Shown: positions 1-8,183, counted from the stretch's first letter. The stretch: DNA of 38,503 nucleotides from Actinomycetes bacterium (GCA_021831125.1 JAKBNI010000009.1:1-38503); one strand, 5' to 3'. Notes: generated by a model from the sequence alone, not told the origin. Numbers and translations: made by a program.

Positions 1-1
1 G

Positions 2-124
2 GACGCCGCCCGGGCCAAGGAACTTGACAGGTTCCTCCAGCGCTACAACACTTCTCGCTACCACACGGCCGTCGGGGGTCCTCCCATCAGCCGCGTGATG
101 AACGTGGCTGGGAGTTACAGCTAG
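2..124 (+). CDS. IS481-family transposase, C-terminal tail (partial, 5' end outside window)
   Basis: Forty residues read in frame from the left edge to a TAG at 122-124. The segment FLQRYNTSRYHTAVGG followed by PPISRV matches the end of the rve-type integrase core in IS481 transposases, where a Tyr-Asn...Arg-x-His-x-Ala-x-Gly-Gly motif precedes a short Pro-rich tail. The catalytic DDE residues would lie outside the window. Its stop shares the palindrome CTAG (121-124) with the stop of the convergent secreted-protein gene. No room therefore remains for a right inverted repeat between the genes; any repeat would have to lie inside the neighbour's coding sequence. It may be an intact element's end or a fossil; the window cannot decide. 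Confidence 0.75.
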   Translation, partial: DAARAKELDRFLQRYNTSRYHTAVGGPPISRVMNVAGSYS

Positions 125-1557
125 GCGCTGAGGGTGAAGCCCTGGTAGGAGGCGCCGCGTTGGTAGCTCCCCACCCCGACGCAGGCCCCGGCGCTCGAGC
201 AGGCGAGCGCGTAGAGGCCCCCGTCGACCCCGACGGTGGCCGCGCCGCCCGGCAGGGCCACCGTCGAGCCGCGCCAGGCGCCGCCGGCCTGGGCGAGGAC
301 CAGGGCCTGATAGTGACCGGCGCGGTCGAGGTAGGCGCCCCCGGCCCGACAGCCCCCGACCGTGGTGCAGGCCACCGCGACGACGCCCCCGTTGGGCCCG
401 CCGGAGGTCGCCCCCGCCGGAAGGGGCATCCGGGTCGCCCGGTGCCACGCGCCGTTGGACTCGGTGGCGAGGAAGCCCTGGTAGAGGCCGTTGGCCGTCA
501 CGTACTGACCACCGGTCGCGCACGTGCCGGCCGCCGAGCAGCTGATCCCCTGGTAGCCGTAGAGCAGGACCTTGGGGTCTCGTCGGGCCCCGGTGGGCAG
601 GGCGAGGGCGCTGGCCTGGGGCCAGACCGACGACGAGGAGGAGTCGACCAGGGGCACCACCGCGCCGGCGCGGTTGATGTAGGTGCCCACCGCGGTGCAC
701 GGGCCGCCGGCGACGCAGGCCACCTCGGCGAGCGACGTCCCGGCGAAGGTGCTGGCGTCGGCGGGGGGAGCGACCACACTCGTGGTGAGGACCCCCGCGT
801 CGATCGAGACCGCGAGCCCCTGGGTCACGTCGTTCGAGTCGACGTACGAGCCCACCGCGACGCAGTGGGTCGCCGACGCGCAGGCCGCCTGGTTGAGGCC
901 CGCGAAGGGATTGAGGTTGGCCGGGGTGGGCAGGGTCACCTCCTGAGCGGGGGACCACCGGCCGGCGGACTCTAGGGCGACGAAGGCGCGTGTGCGCGGG
1001 ATCCGCGAGTCGTCGAGGTAGGAGCCCACGGCGACGCACGAGCCGGGTGCCCCGCAGGCCACCGAGCGCACGGCCGCCGTCTGCCCGGGGCCGAGGGCGT
1101 TCGCCGGCAGCCCGACGGTCAGGGCGCGCGGCCAGGCGTCGCCCGCCTGGCTCGCGACGAAGGCCAGGACGTCGCCCGCGGCGTCGGTGTACGAGCCGCC
1201 CACCACGCAGCGCCCCACCGCGGGGCAGGCGAGTGAGGCCACCGTCGTGCCCGGGTTGGCGTTCGCGCCCAGGGGCGCGCGCAGCACGCTCGGGGCCACC
1301 CACCGGCCGGCGCGCTCGTTGAGCACGACCCCGTAGACCGCCCGTCCGGCTCCGGTGAAGGAGCCCGCGGCCTCGCAGTCGCCCGCGGCGGGGCAGGCGA
1401 GAGTGGTGAGCAGCCCGCTCGCGATGCTGGTGCCCCCCGCGGGCAGAGCGGCCCGGAAGGCGGGGACCCGTGCCGGCGCGGCCCCGGCGGCGCTCGCCAG
1501 GGACGCGACGACGGCCAACGCACCCAGCAGGACCGAGGCACGGCGCAACGTTCTCAT
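121..1557 (-). CDS. Secreted protein with eight Cys-pair repeats (possible beta-propeller)
   Basis: 478 residues. An N-terminal signal peptide (MRTLRRASVLLGALAVVASL, then an AxA-type site near residue 27) is followed by eight repeats of about 50-57 residues. Each carries a core of the form aCxxxGxCxAxGxYxDxxG, then a strand-like stretch and a short GxW or AxW segment. The two cysteines six residues apart in each repeat could form one disulfide per blade. Seven to eight such repeats suggest a secreted beta-propeller, but I recognise no enzymatic motif. The ATG is preceded by GGAAAGGG, and a TATACT -10 box lies 47-52 bases upstream. It is monocistronic and ends in a stop shared with the transposase tail. 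Function unknown; extracellular binding is a guess. Confidence 0.85.
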   Translation of the reverse strand: MRTLRRASVLLGALAVVASLASAAGAAPARVPAFRAALPAGGTSIASGLLTTLACPAAGDCEAAGSFTGAGRAVYGVVLNERAGRWVAPSVLRAPLGANANPGTTVASLACPAVGRCVVGGSYTDAAGDVLAFVASQAGDAWPRALTVGLPANALGPGQTAAVRSVACGAPGSCVAVGSYLDDSRIPRTRAFVALESAGRWSPAQEVTLPTPANLNPFAGLNQAACASATHCVAVGSYVDSNDVTQGLAVSIDAGVLTTSVVAPPADASTFAGTSLAEVACVAGGPCTAVGTYINRAGAVVPLVDSSSSSVWPQASALALPTGARRDPKVLLYGYQGISCSAAGTCATGGQYVTANGLYQGFLATESNGAWHRATRMPLPAGATSGGPNGGVVAVACTTVGGCRAGGAYLDRAGHYQALVLAQAGGAWRGSTVALPGGAATVGVDGGLYALACSSAGACVGVGSYQRGASYQGFTLSA

Positions 1558-1603
1558 CGGCCCTTTCCGCTCCGAGCCCGGCGTGGGGCCGGCTCGAGGT
1601 CTC

Positions 1604-1609
1604 AGTATA
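1604..1609 (-). promoter_or_regulatory. Candidate -10 box (TATACT) of the eight-repeat secreted protein gene
   Basis: On the minus strand TTATACTGAGACC lies about 47 bases before the ATG at 1557, leaving a leader of roughly 40 bases that includes the GGAAAGGG ribosome-binding site. No TTGACA-like -35 is visible at 16-18 bases, so the call rests on the -10 alone. Confidence 0.4.
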
Positions 1610-1633
1610 AGAAAGGTCCCTCCGATGGAGGCC

Positions 1634-2011
1634 CTAGGGCAGGTCGACGACCCGACACGGGATGGGCGCGTCCTCGTCGATCCAGTAGCTCGCGCAGATC
1701 CGGTGGTAGCCGTCGGCGACCGTGAGCGGGTAGTCGGCCGACGCTCGCCCGCGCACGAGCAGCACCGGAGAGAGCCTCTTGCCGTCGCGCACCTTGGCGA
1801 AGTCCTTGGCCACGTGGGCGTCGGTGCGCTCGAGCAGGGGTAGACGGCTCGCCCGGAGCAGGTCCTTCGCCAGGTAGACCGAGGTCGGCGCGTCGCGAAG
1901 GGCGCTCGCGAGGGCGGCCGCCGTCGGCGCGTCGAGCACGAGGCTGAGGTAGCTCTCGGCGGCGGGGTAGTCGTGCTCCTCGGGAGCGTCCTGCCAGTGC
2001 TCGCTCGCCAC
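1634..2011 (-). CDS. ParB/sulfiredoxin-like domain protein
   Basis: 125 residues from the GTG at 2011, chosen because GGAGG lies four bases upstream; the open frame extends further but there only mirrors the upstream gene. The C-terminal half reads like the ParB N-terminal/sulfiredoxin-fold superfamily: an alternating strand 'SPVLLVRG', then 'PLTVADGYHRICASYW' with the Gly-Tyr-His-Arg signature (compare GxHR/GERR in ParB), then 'IPCRVVDLP'. The protein is much shorter than chromosomal ParB and has no DNA-binding HTH, so it is a stand-alone domain. It lies 22 bases behind the SHOCT membrane protein, so the two are probably cotranscribed. Possible activities in this fold include NTP binding or hydrolysis and nuclease; none is assigned here. 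Confidence 0.7.
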   Translation of the reverse strand: MASEHWQDAPEEHDYPAAESYLSLVLDAPTAAALASALRDAPTSVYLAKDLLRASRLPLLERTDAHVAKDFAKVRDGKRLSPVLLVRGRASADYPLTVADGYHRICASYWIDEDAPIPCRVVDLP

Positions 2012-2033
2012 CGGGCCTCCTCGGATGACGAGC

Positions 2034-2351
2034 CTAGGCGGACTGCTTGAGCAGGTCGCGGCGCTGGGTGTACTCGCCCGCGTCGATCTCGCCTCGGGCG
2101 AAGCGCTCGTTGAGGATCCGCAGCGCCTCGTCGTTGGCCGGCGGCCCGACCTCGCTGCGCGGGGCGATCGGGTGACGCGTCGCCCCCGCGCTCCTCCCGC
2201 GCAGCAGGATCGCCACGGCCCCGACGGCGAGGGCGACGAGCAGGGCGATGACGAGGACGGCGATGAGCCCTCCGACCAGTGGGTGGCCGAGGAAGAAGCC
2301 CGGACCGTGACCGAAGTAGTCCCCGGGCCCGACGCGGATGGTGGGAGGCAT
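2034..2351 (-). CDS. Small membrane protein with C-terminal SHOCT domain
   Basis: 105 residues from the ATG at 2351, preceded by AAAGGA; an upstream in-frame start at 2417 has no such site. Order: a Gly/His-rich N-terminus (GPGDYFGHGPGFFLGHP), one transmembrane helix (about residues 26-49, LVGGLIAVLVIALLVALAVGAV), a short basic linker, then a C-terminal SHOCT module of about 30 residues (EALRILNERFARGEIDAGEY, then a basic end). SHOCT (short C-terminal domain) proteins are frequent in actinobacteria and often modulate oligomerisation or membrane association. The downstream ParB-like gene starts 22 bases after the stop. The pair may form a two-protein membrane module of unknown role. Confidence 0.85.
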   Translation of the reverse strand: MPPTIRVGPGDYFGHGPGFFLGHPLVGGLIAVLVIALLVALAVGAVAILLRGRSAGATRHPIAPRSEVGPPANDEALRILNERFARGEIDAGEYTQRRDLLKQSA

Positions 2352-2496
2352 GGCGTCCTTTCTGTTCTCACCAAGTACTAAGACTCTCCGAGACGCGACG
2401 CAAGTCGAGAAGGTCACATTTCCGGGCGTTCTCGCACGATCGGCGTCGAGCGCGGACGCCCGAGCGCGTCGCCCCCGTCGTGACCAGGGGGTCCCC

Positions 2497-2502
2497 TAGA
2501 AT
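2497..2502 (+). promoter_or_regulatory. Candidate -10 box (TAGAAT) of the SGNH hydrolase gene
   Basis: TAGAAT lies 63 bases before the GTG start at 2566. No good -35 at the usual distance is seen; GTGACC occurs nearby but too close. The assignment rests on fit to TANNNT and position only. Confidence 0.3.
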
Positions 2503-2565
2503 GGTCGAGTCCCGCGGGCGCCGCGCCCGCCCGGGGTGCCCGTTCGCCCCCAACGGAGGAGTGTT

Positions 2566-3486
2566 GTGAAGTACGTCGTGCGCGTGGTCGTGGCCCTGGT
2601 GGTGCTGGTCGGGGTGTACCTGGCCGGGCGCCAGAGCTCGGGCGCCGACTCGACCACCACCACCTCGACCACCACCGCGCCACCCACCGCGATGTCGGCC
2701 TTCTACCTAGACGTGGGGGCGTCGGCGTCGCTCGGGTTCCAGCCCACGGGCGTCCCCCACCACAACGGTGCGCGGACCAACACCGGGTACGCGAACGACC
2801 TCGTCTTCCGCGAGGCGCTGCGCGGCGTCACCCTCACCCTCGACCAGATCGGCTGCCCGGGCGAGACGGTCGAGTCCATGCTCTCCACGACGGTCGCCGA
2901 CCACTGCTACCAGCTCCCGATGACCCAGTTGCGCCGGGCCGAGCAGATCCTCCAGGGCGACAAGGGCCAGACCGGCCTCGTGACGATCGACCTGGGCTTC
3001 AACGACGTGCGCGTGTGCCTCAACCACATCCCCGCGAACTCGGCCTGTGTCGCCGGCGCGCTCGCCCGAGTGTCGGCGGACCTCCCGGTCATCGTGCGCG
3101 ACCTCAAGGCCTCCGCCGGCCCGAACGTCCGCTTCGTGGGGCTGCTCTACAACGACCCGTACCTGGGCTACTTCCTGGACGGAGCGGGCGGCCCGGCCGC
3201 CGCCACGTACACGCTGGAGTCGATGAACCGGCTCAACGCCGTCATGGCCCACGTCTACCAGTCCGAGGGCGTGGCCGTGGCGAACGTGCCGGCCCTCTTC
3301 CAGACCGACGTCACCACCCGCGTCGCCGTCGACAACGTCGGCGTCATCCCCCAGAACGTGGCGGCGGCCTGCGCCTACACGTGGTTCTGCTACAAGACGC
3401 CGTTCGGGCCCGACGACCACCCCAACGACGCCGGCTACTCACTCATCGCCCAGGCCATCGCCGAGGTGTTGCCCGCGCGTTGGTGA
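2566..3486 (+). CDS. Membrane-anchored SGNH/GDSL hydrolase
   Basis: 306 residues from the GTG at 2566, set by a GGAGG six bases upstream. An N-terminal transmembrane or signal-anchor helix (about residues 3-20) is followed by a short Thr-rich spacer (DSTTTTSTTTAPP), then the hydrolase domain. Block I reads FYLDVGASASLG, with Ser-53 as the presumed nucleophile in a GAS rather than GDS context. Block III contains GFND (oxyanion Gly and Asn). Block V reads DDHPND (catalytic Asp and His) close to the C-terminus. Cysteines in CLNHIPANSAC and CAYTWFC suggest extracellular disulfides. It probably deacylates or de-esterifies a lipid or surface polymer outside the membrane; the substrate is unknown. 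The Asp-to-Ala change in block I is uncommon for the family. Confidence 0.85.
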   Translation: MKYVVRVVVALVVLVGVYLAGRQSSGADSTTTTSTTTAPPTAMSAFYLDVGASASLGFQPTGVPHHNGARTNTGYANDLVFREALRGVTLTLDQIGCPGETVESMLSTTVADHCYQLPMTQLRRAEQILQGDKGQTGLVTIDLGFNDVRVCLNHIPANSACVAGALARVSADLPVIVRDLKASAGPNVRFVGLLYNDPYLGYFLDGAGGPAAATYTLESMNRLNAVMAHVYQSEGVAVANVPALFQTDVTTRVAVDNVGVIPQNVAAACAYTWFCYKTPFGPDDHPNDAGYSLIAQAIAEVLPARW

Positions 3487-3502
3487 CGTCGGCGCTGAGC
3501 TC

Positions 3503-3802
3503 TCAGTCCCAGTGTCGGTGGTGCCCACACCTTTCGCACTCACCTGTGCGGAACCGGCGGCCCTCGTCACCCCGCCCGCGGCGCGGACGCTCTCGCTCGT
3601 CCTCGCGCTCGTCCCACCCGTGGTGGTCGTGACCGCAACAGTGGCGGTGGGCGTGCGCCTCGGCCCGCGACGTGACGCGCGCGACGGCTGTCGCCAGGGC
3701 CATCATCCCGAGCAGGGGCGCCATCCGTGCGCCCACCATCGCGCAGCGTCGACCGAGCCCCATCGGGCCGTGACCGTGCTCGAACGACTCGTAGCGATGC
3801 AT
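3503..3802 (-). CDS. Small His/Cys-rich hypothetical protein
   Basis: 99 residues. The ATG is preceded by GAGGAG three bases upstream. A weakly hydrophobic stretch (about residues 23-45, MVGARMAPLLGMMALATAVA) is followed by a His/Cys-rich, highly charged tail: HAHRHCCGHDHHGWDER, an Arg/Glu/Asp segment and CERCGHHRHWD. CC and CxxC with flanking histidines suggest metal binding (Zn, Cu or Ni), perhaps on one side of a membrane. I recognise no family. It ends 16 bases from the convergent SGNH gene. Composition bias in such GC-rich DNA makes small frames risky, so confidence is moderate. Confidence 0.5.
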   Translation of the reverse strand: MHRYESFEHGHGPMGLGRRCAMVGARMAPLLGMMALATAVARVTSRAEAHAHRHCCGHDHHGWDEREDERERPRRGRGDEGRRFRTGECERCGHHRHWD

Positions 3803-3872
3803 GCTCTCCTCGTCTCTCTCCCCAGCAACGTCCTAGGGGAGCGCGGAGGGTCTCGACTAGGCGCGAAGGTCC

Positions 3873-6071
3873 CTATTCGCCCTCGACGACGTGCCGCTCG
3901 CTCATCCGACCCCGTCGGCGACGGCTGTGGTCGATCGGGGGGCTCTCGCCCAGCCGCGCGATCAGGTCCTCCACCTCGTCGAGCCCGACCGCCGGCGACC
4001 AGAGGAAGCCCTGGCCGTAGCGGCAGTTCACGCCGCGCAGCCGGTTGTACTGCGCGGGCGTCTCGATGCCCTCGGCGATCATCATCACGCCGAGTTTGCG
4101 CCCCAGGAGCAAGATGAGCTCCAAGATGGCGTCGCTCTGGGGGCTCGGGCTCGCCGGGCGGACGAAGGACTGGTCGATCTTGATGGCCCTCGGGCGCAGC
4201 TGCACGAGGTACGAGAGCGAGGAGAACCCGGTGCCGAAGTCGTCGAGGGCGATGCCGACGCCGAGGGCCAACAGCTCCTGGATGATCGTGAGGGACTCGG
4301 CGATGTCCTCCAGTGCCACGCTCTCGGTGATCTCCAGGAGCAGGCGGTGCGGGGCGACGTCGTGGTGGCGCAGGGCGCCGCGGACGAGCTGGGCGAGGTT
4401 GCGGTCGTGGAACTGGCGAGCCGAGAGGTTCACGGTCACGTAGGGCGGGTAGCCGTCGGTGCGGGGGAGTCGCGTCATCGCCTCAGCCGCGGAGCGCAGC
4501 GCGAACGCCCCGAGGTCGTAGATGAGGTTCGACTGCTCGGCGAGCGGTATGAAGACGTCGGGCGGCACGGCGCCGCGCTCTGGGTGGTGCCAGCGCATCA
4601 GGGACTCGTAGCCGACGACCTCGCCGTTAGCGAGGTCGATGATCGGCTGGAACGCCATGGACATCTCGCCGCGCTCGAGGGCTCGACTGAGGTCTTGGGC
4701 GAGGGTGAAGCGACTGACCGCCTCCTGGTGCATCGACGGCGTGAAGACGACGACGCGTCCTCGACCCTGGCGCTTGGCCTCGTAGAGGGCGATGTCGGCG
4801 CTCTGGACGAGGGTGGCGACCTCCTCGGAGGAGGGGTCGAAGACGGCGACGCCGACGCTGGCGTGCTGGACGAACGTCGTGCCCCGAAGGCTGAAGGGCG
4901 CCGACATCTCCTCGAGGATCCGTTCGGCGATGACGCGCGCCTCGTCGGCGACGGCCATCTCCTCGACGAGGACCAGGAACTCGTCGCCCCCGAATCGACA
5001 GAGCGTGTCGGTCGACCGGGCGACGCGTCGCAGTCGGTCGGCGATGGCCGACAGCAGTTCGTCGCCGATGACGTGACCGTAGGTGTCGTTGACGCCCTTG
5101 AAGTCGTCGAGGTCGATGAGCAGGACGGCGCCGTAGCCACCGTGTCGTCGGGCCCGGGCGTGGGCCTGGTCGAGGCGATCCTCGAAGAGCGACCGGTTCG
5201 CGAGGCCGGTGAGCGGGTCGTGGAGGGCGCGTTTGGACAGCTCCGCGTTCATCTTGCGCTCCTCGGTGACGTCGCGCTCGGAGAAGACGAAGTACTGGGG
5301 CATCCCCCCGGGTCCGACGGCGGTCGCGCGCGAGACCTCGACGGTGATGATGCGCCCGTCTTTGCGGCGGTAGCGCTTCACGTACCGGGTCTGGGGCGCG
5401 GCTCCGGCGAGGGCCCGGCGGTGGCTCTCCTCGGTGATGCCGACGTCCTCGACGTAGGTGAAGGTCGTGGAGTCGTGTCCGACGAGCTCCTCGCGCGCGT
5501 AGCCGACCATCTCGCACATGGAGTCGTTCACGTCGATGATCCGGTCCTCCAGGTCGGTGAAGGTCATCGGCGCCATGTTCTCGGCGAAGGCGACCCGGAA
5601 CCGCTCGGCGAGCGAGGCGAGTTCGGCCTGGTCGCGATTTCGCTGGGTCACGTCCTGGCCGTTGACGAGGATCCCCTCGATGGCGGGATTGTCGAAGGAG
5701 TTCGTCGCCACGAGCTCGAGGTCCTTCTCGTCCCCGGAGGGCGTCACGACGCGCAGGCTCTCGCGGATCGAGCCGCCGGGTCGCCCCATGAGCTCGGAGA
5801 AGCGCTGGAGGATGCGCTCGCGGTCATCGGGGTGGATGAGTCCCAGTGCGTCGGTGCCGACCCCCTCCTCGGCGCTCAACTCGAAGAACTGCTGGGCGAC
5901 GGGGTTCCCGTAGACGACGAACCCCCCGTGGTTCAGCACGACGATCACGTCCGCCGAGTTGTGGCCGACGGCCCCGAGGGCGAGGAAGCGCTCGGCGGCG
6001 GTGGGATTCGACAGGCGATGGGAGCTCGGCGGGTCGCCCATCGGTCTCCCGCTCATCTCGCTCCCGTCCAT
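3873..6071 (-). CDS. PAS-PAS-GGDEF-EAL cyclic-di-GMP synthase/phosphodiesterase
   Basis: 732 residues, no transmembrane segment. Two PAS domains (about 35-145 and 155-275) precede GGDEF (about 285-445) and EAL (about 460-710). The GGDEF motif is intact (361-365), and the inhibitory I-site RxxD (R352-D355) sits exactly five residues before it, so product-feedback-controlled cyclase activity is likely. In the phosphodiesterase domain the EAL signature is ESL (489-491), but the metal and catalytic set is present: N548, E580, E583, D610-D611 in DDFGTGFSS, K631, E667, E670 and Q687. It should therefore make and degrade c-di-GMP, switched by PAS-sensed signals in the cytoplasm. The start is uncertain: ATGs at 6071, 6056 and 6041 are all possible, and 6056 has a GGGAG. 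It appears to be transcribed alone. Confidence 0.95.
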   Translation of the reverse strand: MDGSEMSGRPMGDPPSSHRLSNPTAAERFLALGAVGHNSADVIVVLNHGGFVVYGNPVAQQFFELSAEEGVGTDALGLIHPDDRERILQRFSELMGRPGGSIRESLRVVTPSGDEKDLELVATNSFDNPAIEGILVNGQDVTQRNRDQAELASLAERFRVAFAENMAPMTFTDLEDRIIDVNDSMCEMVGYAREELVGHDSTTFTYVEDVGITEESHRRALAGAAPQTRYVKRYRRKDGRIITVEVSRATAVGPGGMPQYFVFSERDVTEERKMNAELSKRALHDPLTGLANRSLFEDRLDQAHARARRHGGYGAVLLIDLDDFKGVNDTYGHVIGDELLSAIADRLRRVARSTDTLCRFGGDEFLVLVEEMAVADEARVIAERILEEMSAPFSLRGTTFVQHASVGVAVFDPSSEEVATLVQSADIALYEAKRQGRGRVVVFTPSMHQEAVSRFTLAQDLSRALERGEMSMAFQPIIDLANGEVVGYESLMRWHHPERGAVPPDVFIPLAEQSNLIYDLGAFALRSAAEAMTRLPRTDGYPPYVTVNLSARQFHDRNLAQLVRGALRHHDVAPHRLLLEITESVALEDIAESLTIIQELLALGVGIALDDFGTGFSSLSYLVQLRPRAIKIDQSFVRPASPSPQSDAILELILLLGRKLGVMMIAEGIETPAQYNRLRGVNCRYGQGFLWSPAVGLDEVEDLIARLGESPPIDHSRRRRGRMSERHVVEGE

Positions 6072-6424
6072 GCCCGTCCCGGTCCGTTCGACCCGGGCCG
6101 CGGCGCGCCGAGAGGGGGGATGGAAGCGCGACGAGGTTCCCGGAAAATCATTCTCGCACGTGGTGTGTCGACTCCGTGGGGACGTGGCCCGTCCCGCAAG
6201 GGCATTTAGGGACGAGCCACCTCAGCTGAGACTGAGACCTCTTCGAGGAACTCGAAGGGTTCCGCCATTCTGCCGCCCCGACCGGACTATATCCCCTGAT
6301 TGTTGGGGTTTTGTGAGGGTCTTGACCGTCCGGTGTCCCAACGCCGGGCCGGGAGCGCTCGCGGCGGGCCCGGCGCCGGGTCGACCTCGCACTCCGAGGA
6401 CCTCGCGGCGCCCACACGGGCGAC
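6072..6424. other. Intergenic region between the phospholipase and GGDEF-EAL genes, with one hairpin
   Basis: About 350 bases without a convincing gene. They hold the upstream region of the GGDEF-EAL gene and the downstream region of the phospholipase gene, both on the minus strand. An 8-bp inverted repeat is listed separately. A patch near 6285-6320 is richer in A/T than its surroundings. I see no c-di-GMP riboswitch signature. Confidence 0.6.
6343..6374. terminator. GC-rich hairpin downstream of the phospholipase gene
   Basis: GCCGGGCC (6343-6350) pairs perfectly with GGCCCGGC (6367-6374) across a 16-base loop. It starts about 50 bases beyond the stop at 6425. There is no U-tract, so it could be a terminator-like or 3'-stabilising structure, or simply chance in GC-rich DNA. 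Confidence 0.3.
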
Positions 6425-7942
6425 TCAGCGCTCCGGTACGGGCATCTCCTGGACTGCGGGCAGCGGGTAGAGCGAGCCCGGCCCCGTCTCGTTGACGTCG
6501 GCGAGGGTGCAGCCCTGCAGGACGAGTGCCTGATGACGGACGTCGAGCGTGGAGGGCAGGCTCGGAACGCGGAACTGGGGCGCTCCGGCGAGGGTGGACG
6601 TGAGGTCGCCCACCGTCGAGCGACGCCAGCGAGAGATCGCGTCCACCCGTATCCCGAAGCGCTCCTCCAGCAGTCGCAGCTGAGAGGTGTGGTCGTAGGT
6701 CCCCGAGTCGATCCTCCCACCCCGGCTGAACGGCGACACGACCAGCATGGGGACCCGGAACCCCAGGCCCAGCGGCCCCGCTACCCCACCGGCGGAAGCG
6801 GGCAGCACCGAAGCGGAGAGGTACTCGCCAGGGGTCTGGGGTGGGGGGGTCGGCGGGGCGACGTGGTCGAAGAAGCCGTCGTTCTCGTCGTAGGTCACAA
6901 AGAGCGCGCTCCGTGCCCACACGGCCCTGTTCGACGACAGGACTTTGAGGACCTCGTTCAAGAACCAGGCGCCGTAGGCCGGGGGGGCCGGGGGGTGCTC
7001 GTCGTAGCCGTTAGGCGTGATGATCCACGAGACGTGCGGGAGCGTCCCGCGCGCGACGTCGCGCTTGAAGTCGTTGGGGAAGGTCGGCAGGAACGCCTTC
7101 TGGTAGAGGGGGGACCGAGGGGATCGATACTGGCGGAAGTAGGGCAGGACGGCGTTGCCCATGCCCAGCTGGGGTTGTCCGGGCACGTACGCCCCCCCGG
7201 GAGGGGAGTAGACCTTCCACGACACGCCACGCTCCTCGAGCAGCTCGGGCACCGTGGTCCACTCCACGCTGAACAGCGCGTCGGCGCCGAGATTGGTGGT
7301 TATCACCGGCCCCCCGTGCCGTCCGGAGGGGTCGATCGTCCCCGACAGGCTCATCAGACGATTGGGGTGGGTGGGGCCCAGGATCGAGCAGTGGTACCCG
7401 TCGCACAGGGTGTAGGCGTCGGCCAGGGCGTAGTGGAACGGCAAGTCGGCGCGGTCGTAGTAGCCCATGGTCAGCAGTCCCCGCGACGGCCCGTCGACCG
7501 CCGCGTCGGCGTGAACCGACACGAAAGCGTCCATCGCCCCTCCGGACCAGCACCGGTGCTGGGTCACCCAGTCGTGAGCCAGGTCGGCGACGCACTCCCC
7601 GGATCCCGTGCGGGTGTTCAGTCGGAACGGAAGGATGACACCCGTGGGTCGACTCGTCGTGTTCTGGGGGTAGGGCTGGGCGAACACCCCGTCGGTACCC
7701 CGGGGATGGTCGCCGAAGCCCCTCGCCTTGGCGTACATGCCGAAGTAGTGGTCGAACGACCGGTTCTCCTGCATCACGAAGACGACGTGCTCCACTGCGC
7801 CGAGGTCGGACCCGGCGGCTCGCGTCGCCCTCGCGCGCTCCAAGACGGCTCCGGCCGACGGGGGCCCCAGCCCTCCCGCCCCGAGGGCCACTCCCGCACC
7901 GAGGAGCTGGCGTCGGCTCAGGGTCGAGTCCCGTCCGGTCAT
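6425..7942 (-). CDS. Tat-exported phospholipase C / phosphoesterase family protein
   Basis: 505 residues, close to the usual length of bacterial PlcA-PlcC-type enzymes (about 500-520) without the extra C-terminal domains of some family members. A twin-arginine signal (SRRQLLGAG, residues 9-17) precedes a cleavable Ala-rich region. Family hallmarks follow in order: VMQENRSFDHYFG with metal-binding Glu-59 and Asn-60, GPTHPNRLMSLSGT, SWKVYSPPG, HVSWIITPNGYDEHPP, FVTYDENDGFFDHVAPP and RVPMLVVSPFSRGG followed by YDHTSQ. All point to an intact active site. It probably hydrolyses the phosphate headgroup bond of phospholipids, or acts as an acid phosphatase, outside the membrane. A LicD-like gene on the same strand lies 241 bases upstream. 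The ATG at 7942 has no clear ribosome-binding site. Confidence 0.92.
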   Translation of the reverse strand: MTGRDSTLSRRQLLGAGVALGAGGLGPPSAGAVLERARATRAAGSDLGAVEHVVFVMQENRSFDHYFGMYAKARGFGDHPRGTDGVFAQPYPQNTTSRPTGVILPFRLNTRTGSGECVADLAHDWVTQHRCWSGGAMDAFVSVHADAAVDGPSRGLLTMGYYDRADLPFHYALADAYTLCDGYHCSILGPTHPNRLMSLSGTIDPSGRHGGPVITTNLGADALFSVEWTTVPELLEERGVSWKVYSPPGGAYVPGQPQLGMGNAVLPYFRQYRSPRSPLYQKAFLPTFPNDFKRDVARGTLPHVSWIITPNGYDEHPPAPPAYGAWFLNEVLKVLSSNRAVWARSALFVTYDENDGFFDHVAPPTPPPQTPGEYLSASVLPASAGGVAGPLGLGFRVPMLVVSPFSRGGRIDSGTYDHTSQLRLLEERFGIRVDAISRWRRSTVGDLTSTLAGAPQFRVPSLPSTLDVRHQALVLQGCTLADVNETGPGSLYPLPAVQEMPVPER

Positions 7943-8183
7943 CGAGGGGCCCGGCGGGATGCGTCGCTCCGTGGGCGGGCACGGCCCCGGCCGGCCCCAC
8001 TCAAGAGGGCCCCGCCGCTAGGACCCCGCCTGGCCCGTCGCCATCGGGCCGGTTCCCAGAGGGGGTGGTCGAGGCGATCCTCGAACGGGACTCCCACGAG
8101 GGGTCCGGGGGCACCCGGGGCGCCTCTGGCGGCCCTACCGCCACCGGTGCCCGCCCCCGTCGCCCGGGTCGGACCTCGATCAC

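Noticed and set aside
1634-2351. Toxin-antitoxin pair
   Set aside because: The SHOCT protein has a membrane helix and the ParB-like protein no toxin motif; gene order and sizes alone are not evidence.
3891-6209. A 770-codon open frame on the plus strand opposite the GGDEF-EAL gene
   Set aside because: Low-complexity translation and complete overlap with a gene whose catalytic motifs are all legible.
6072-6424. Possible c-di-GMP riboswitch near the GGDEF-EAL gene
   Set aside because: I could not find the conserved helix and tetraloop-receptor sequence pattern; a covariance-model search would settle it.
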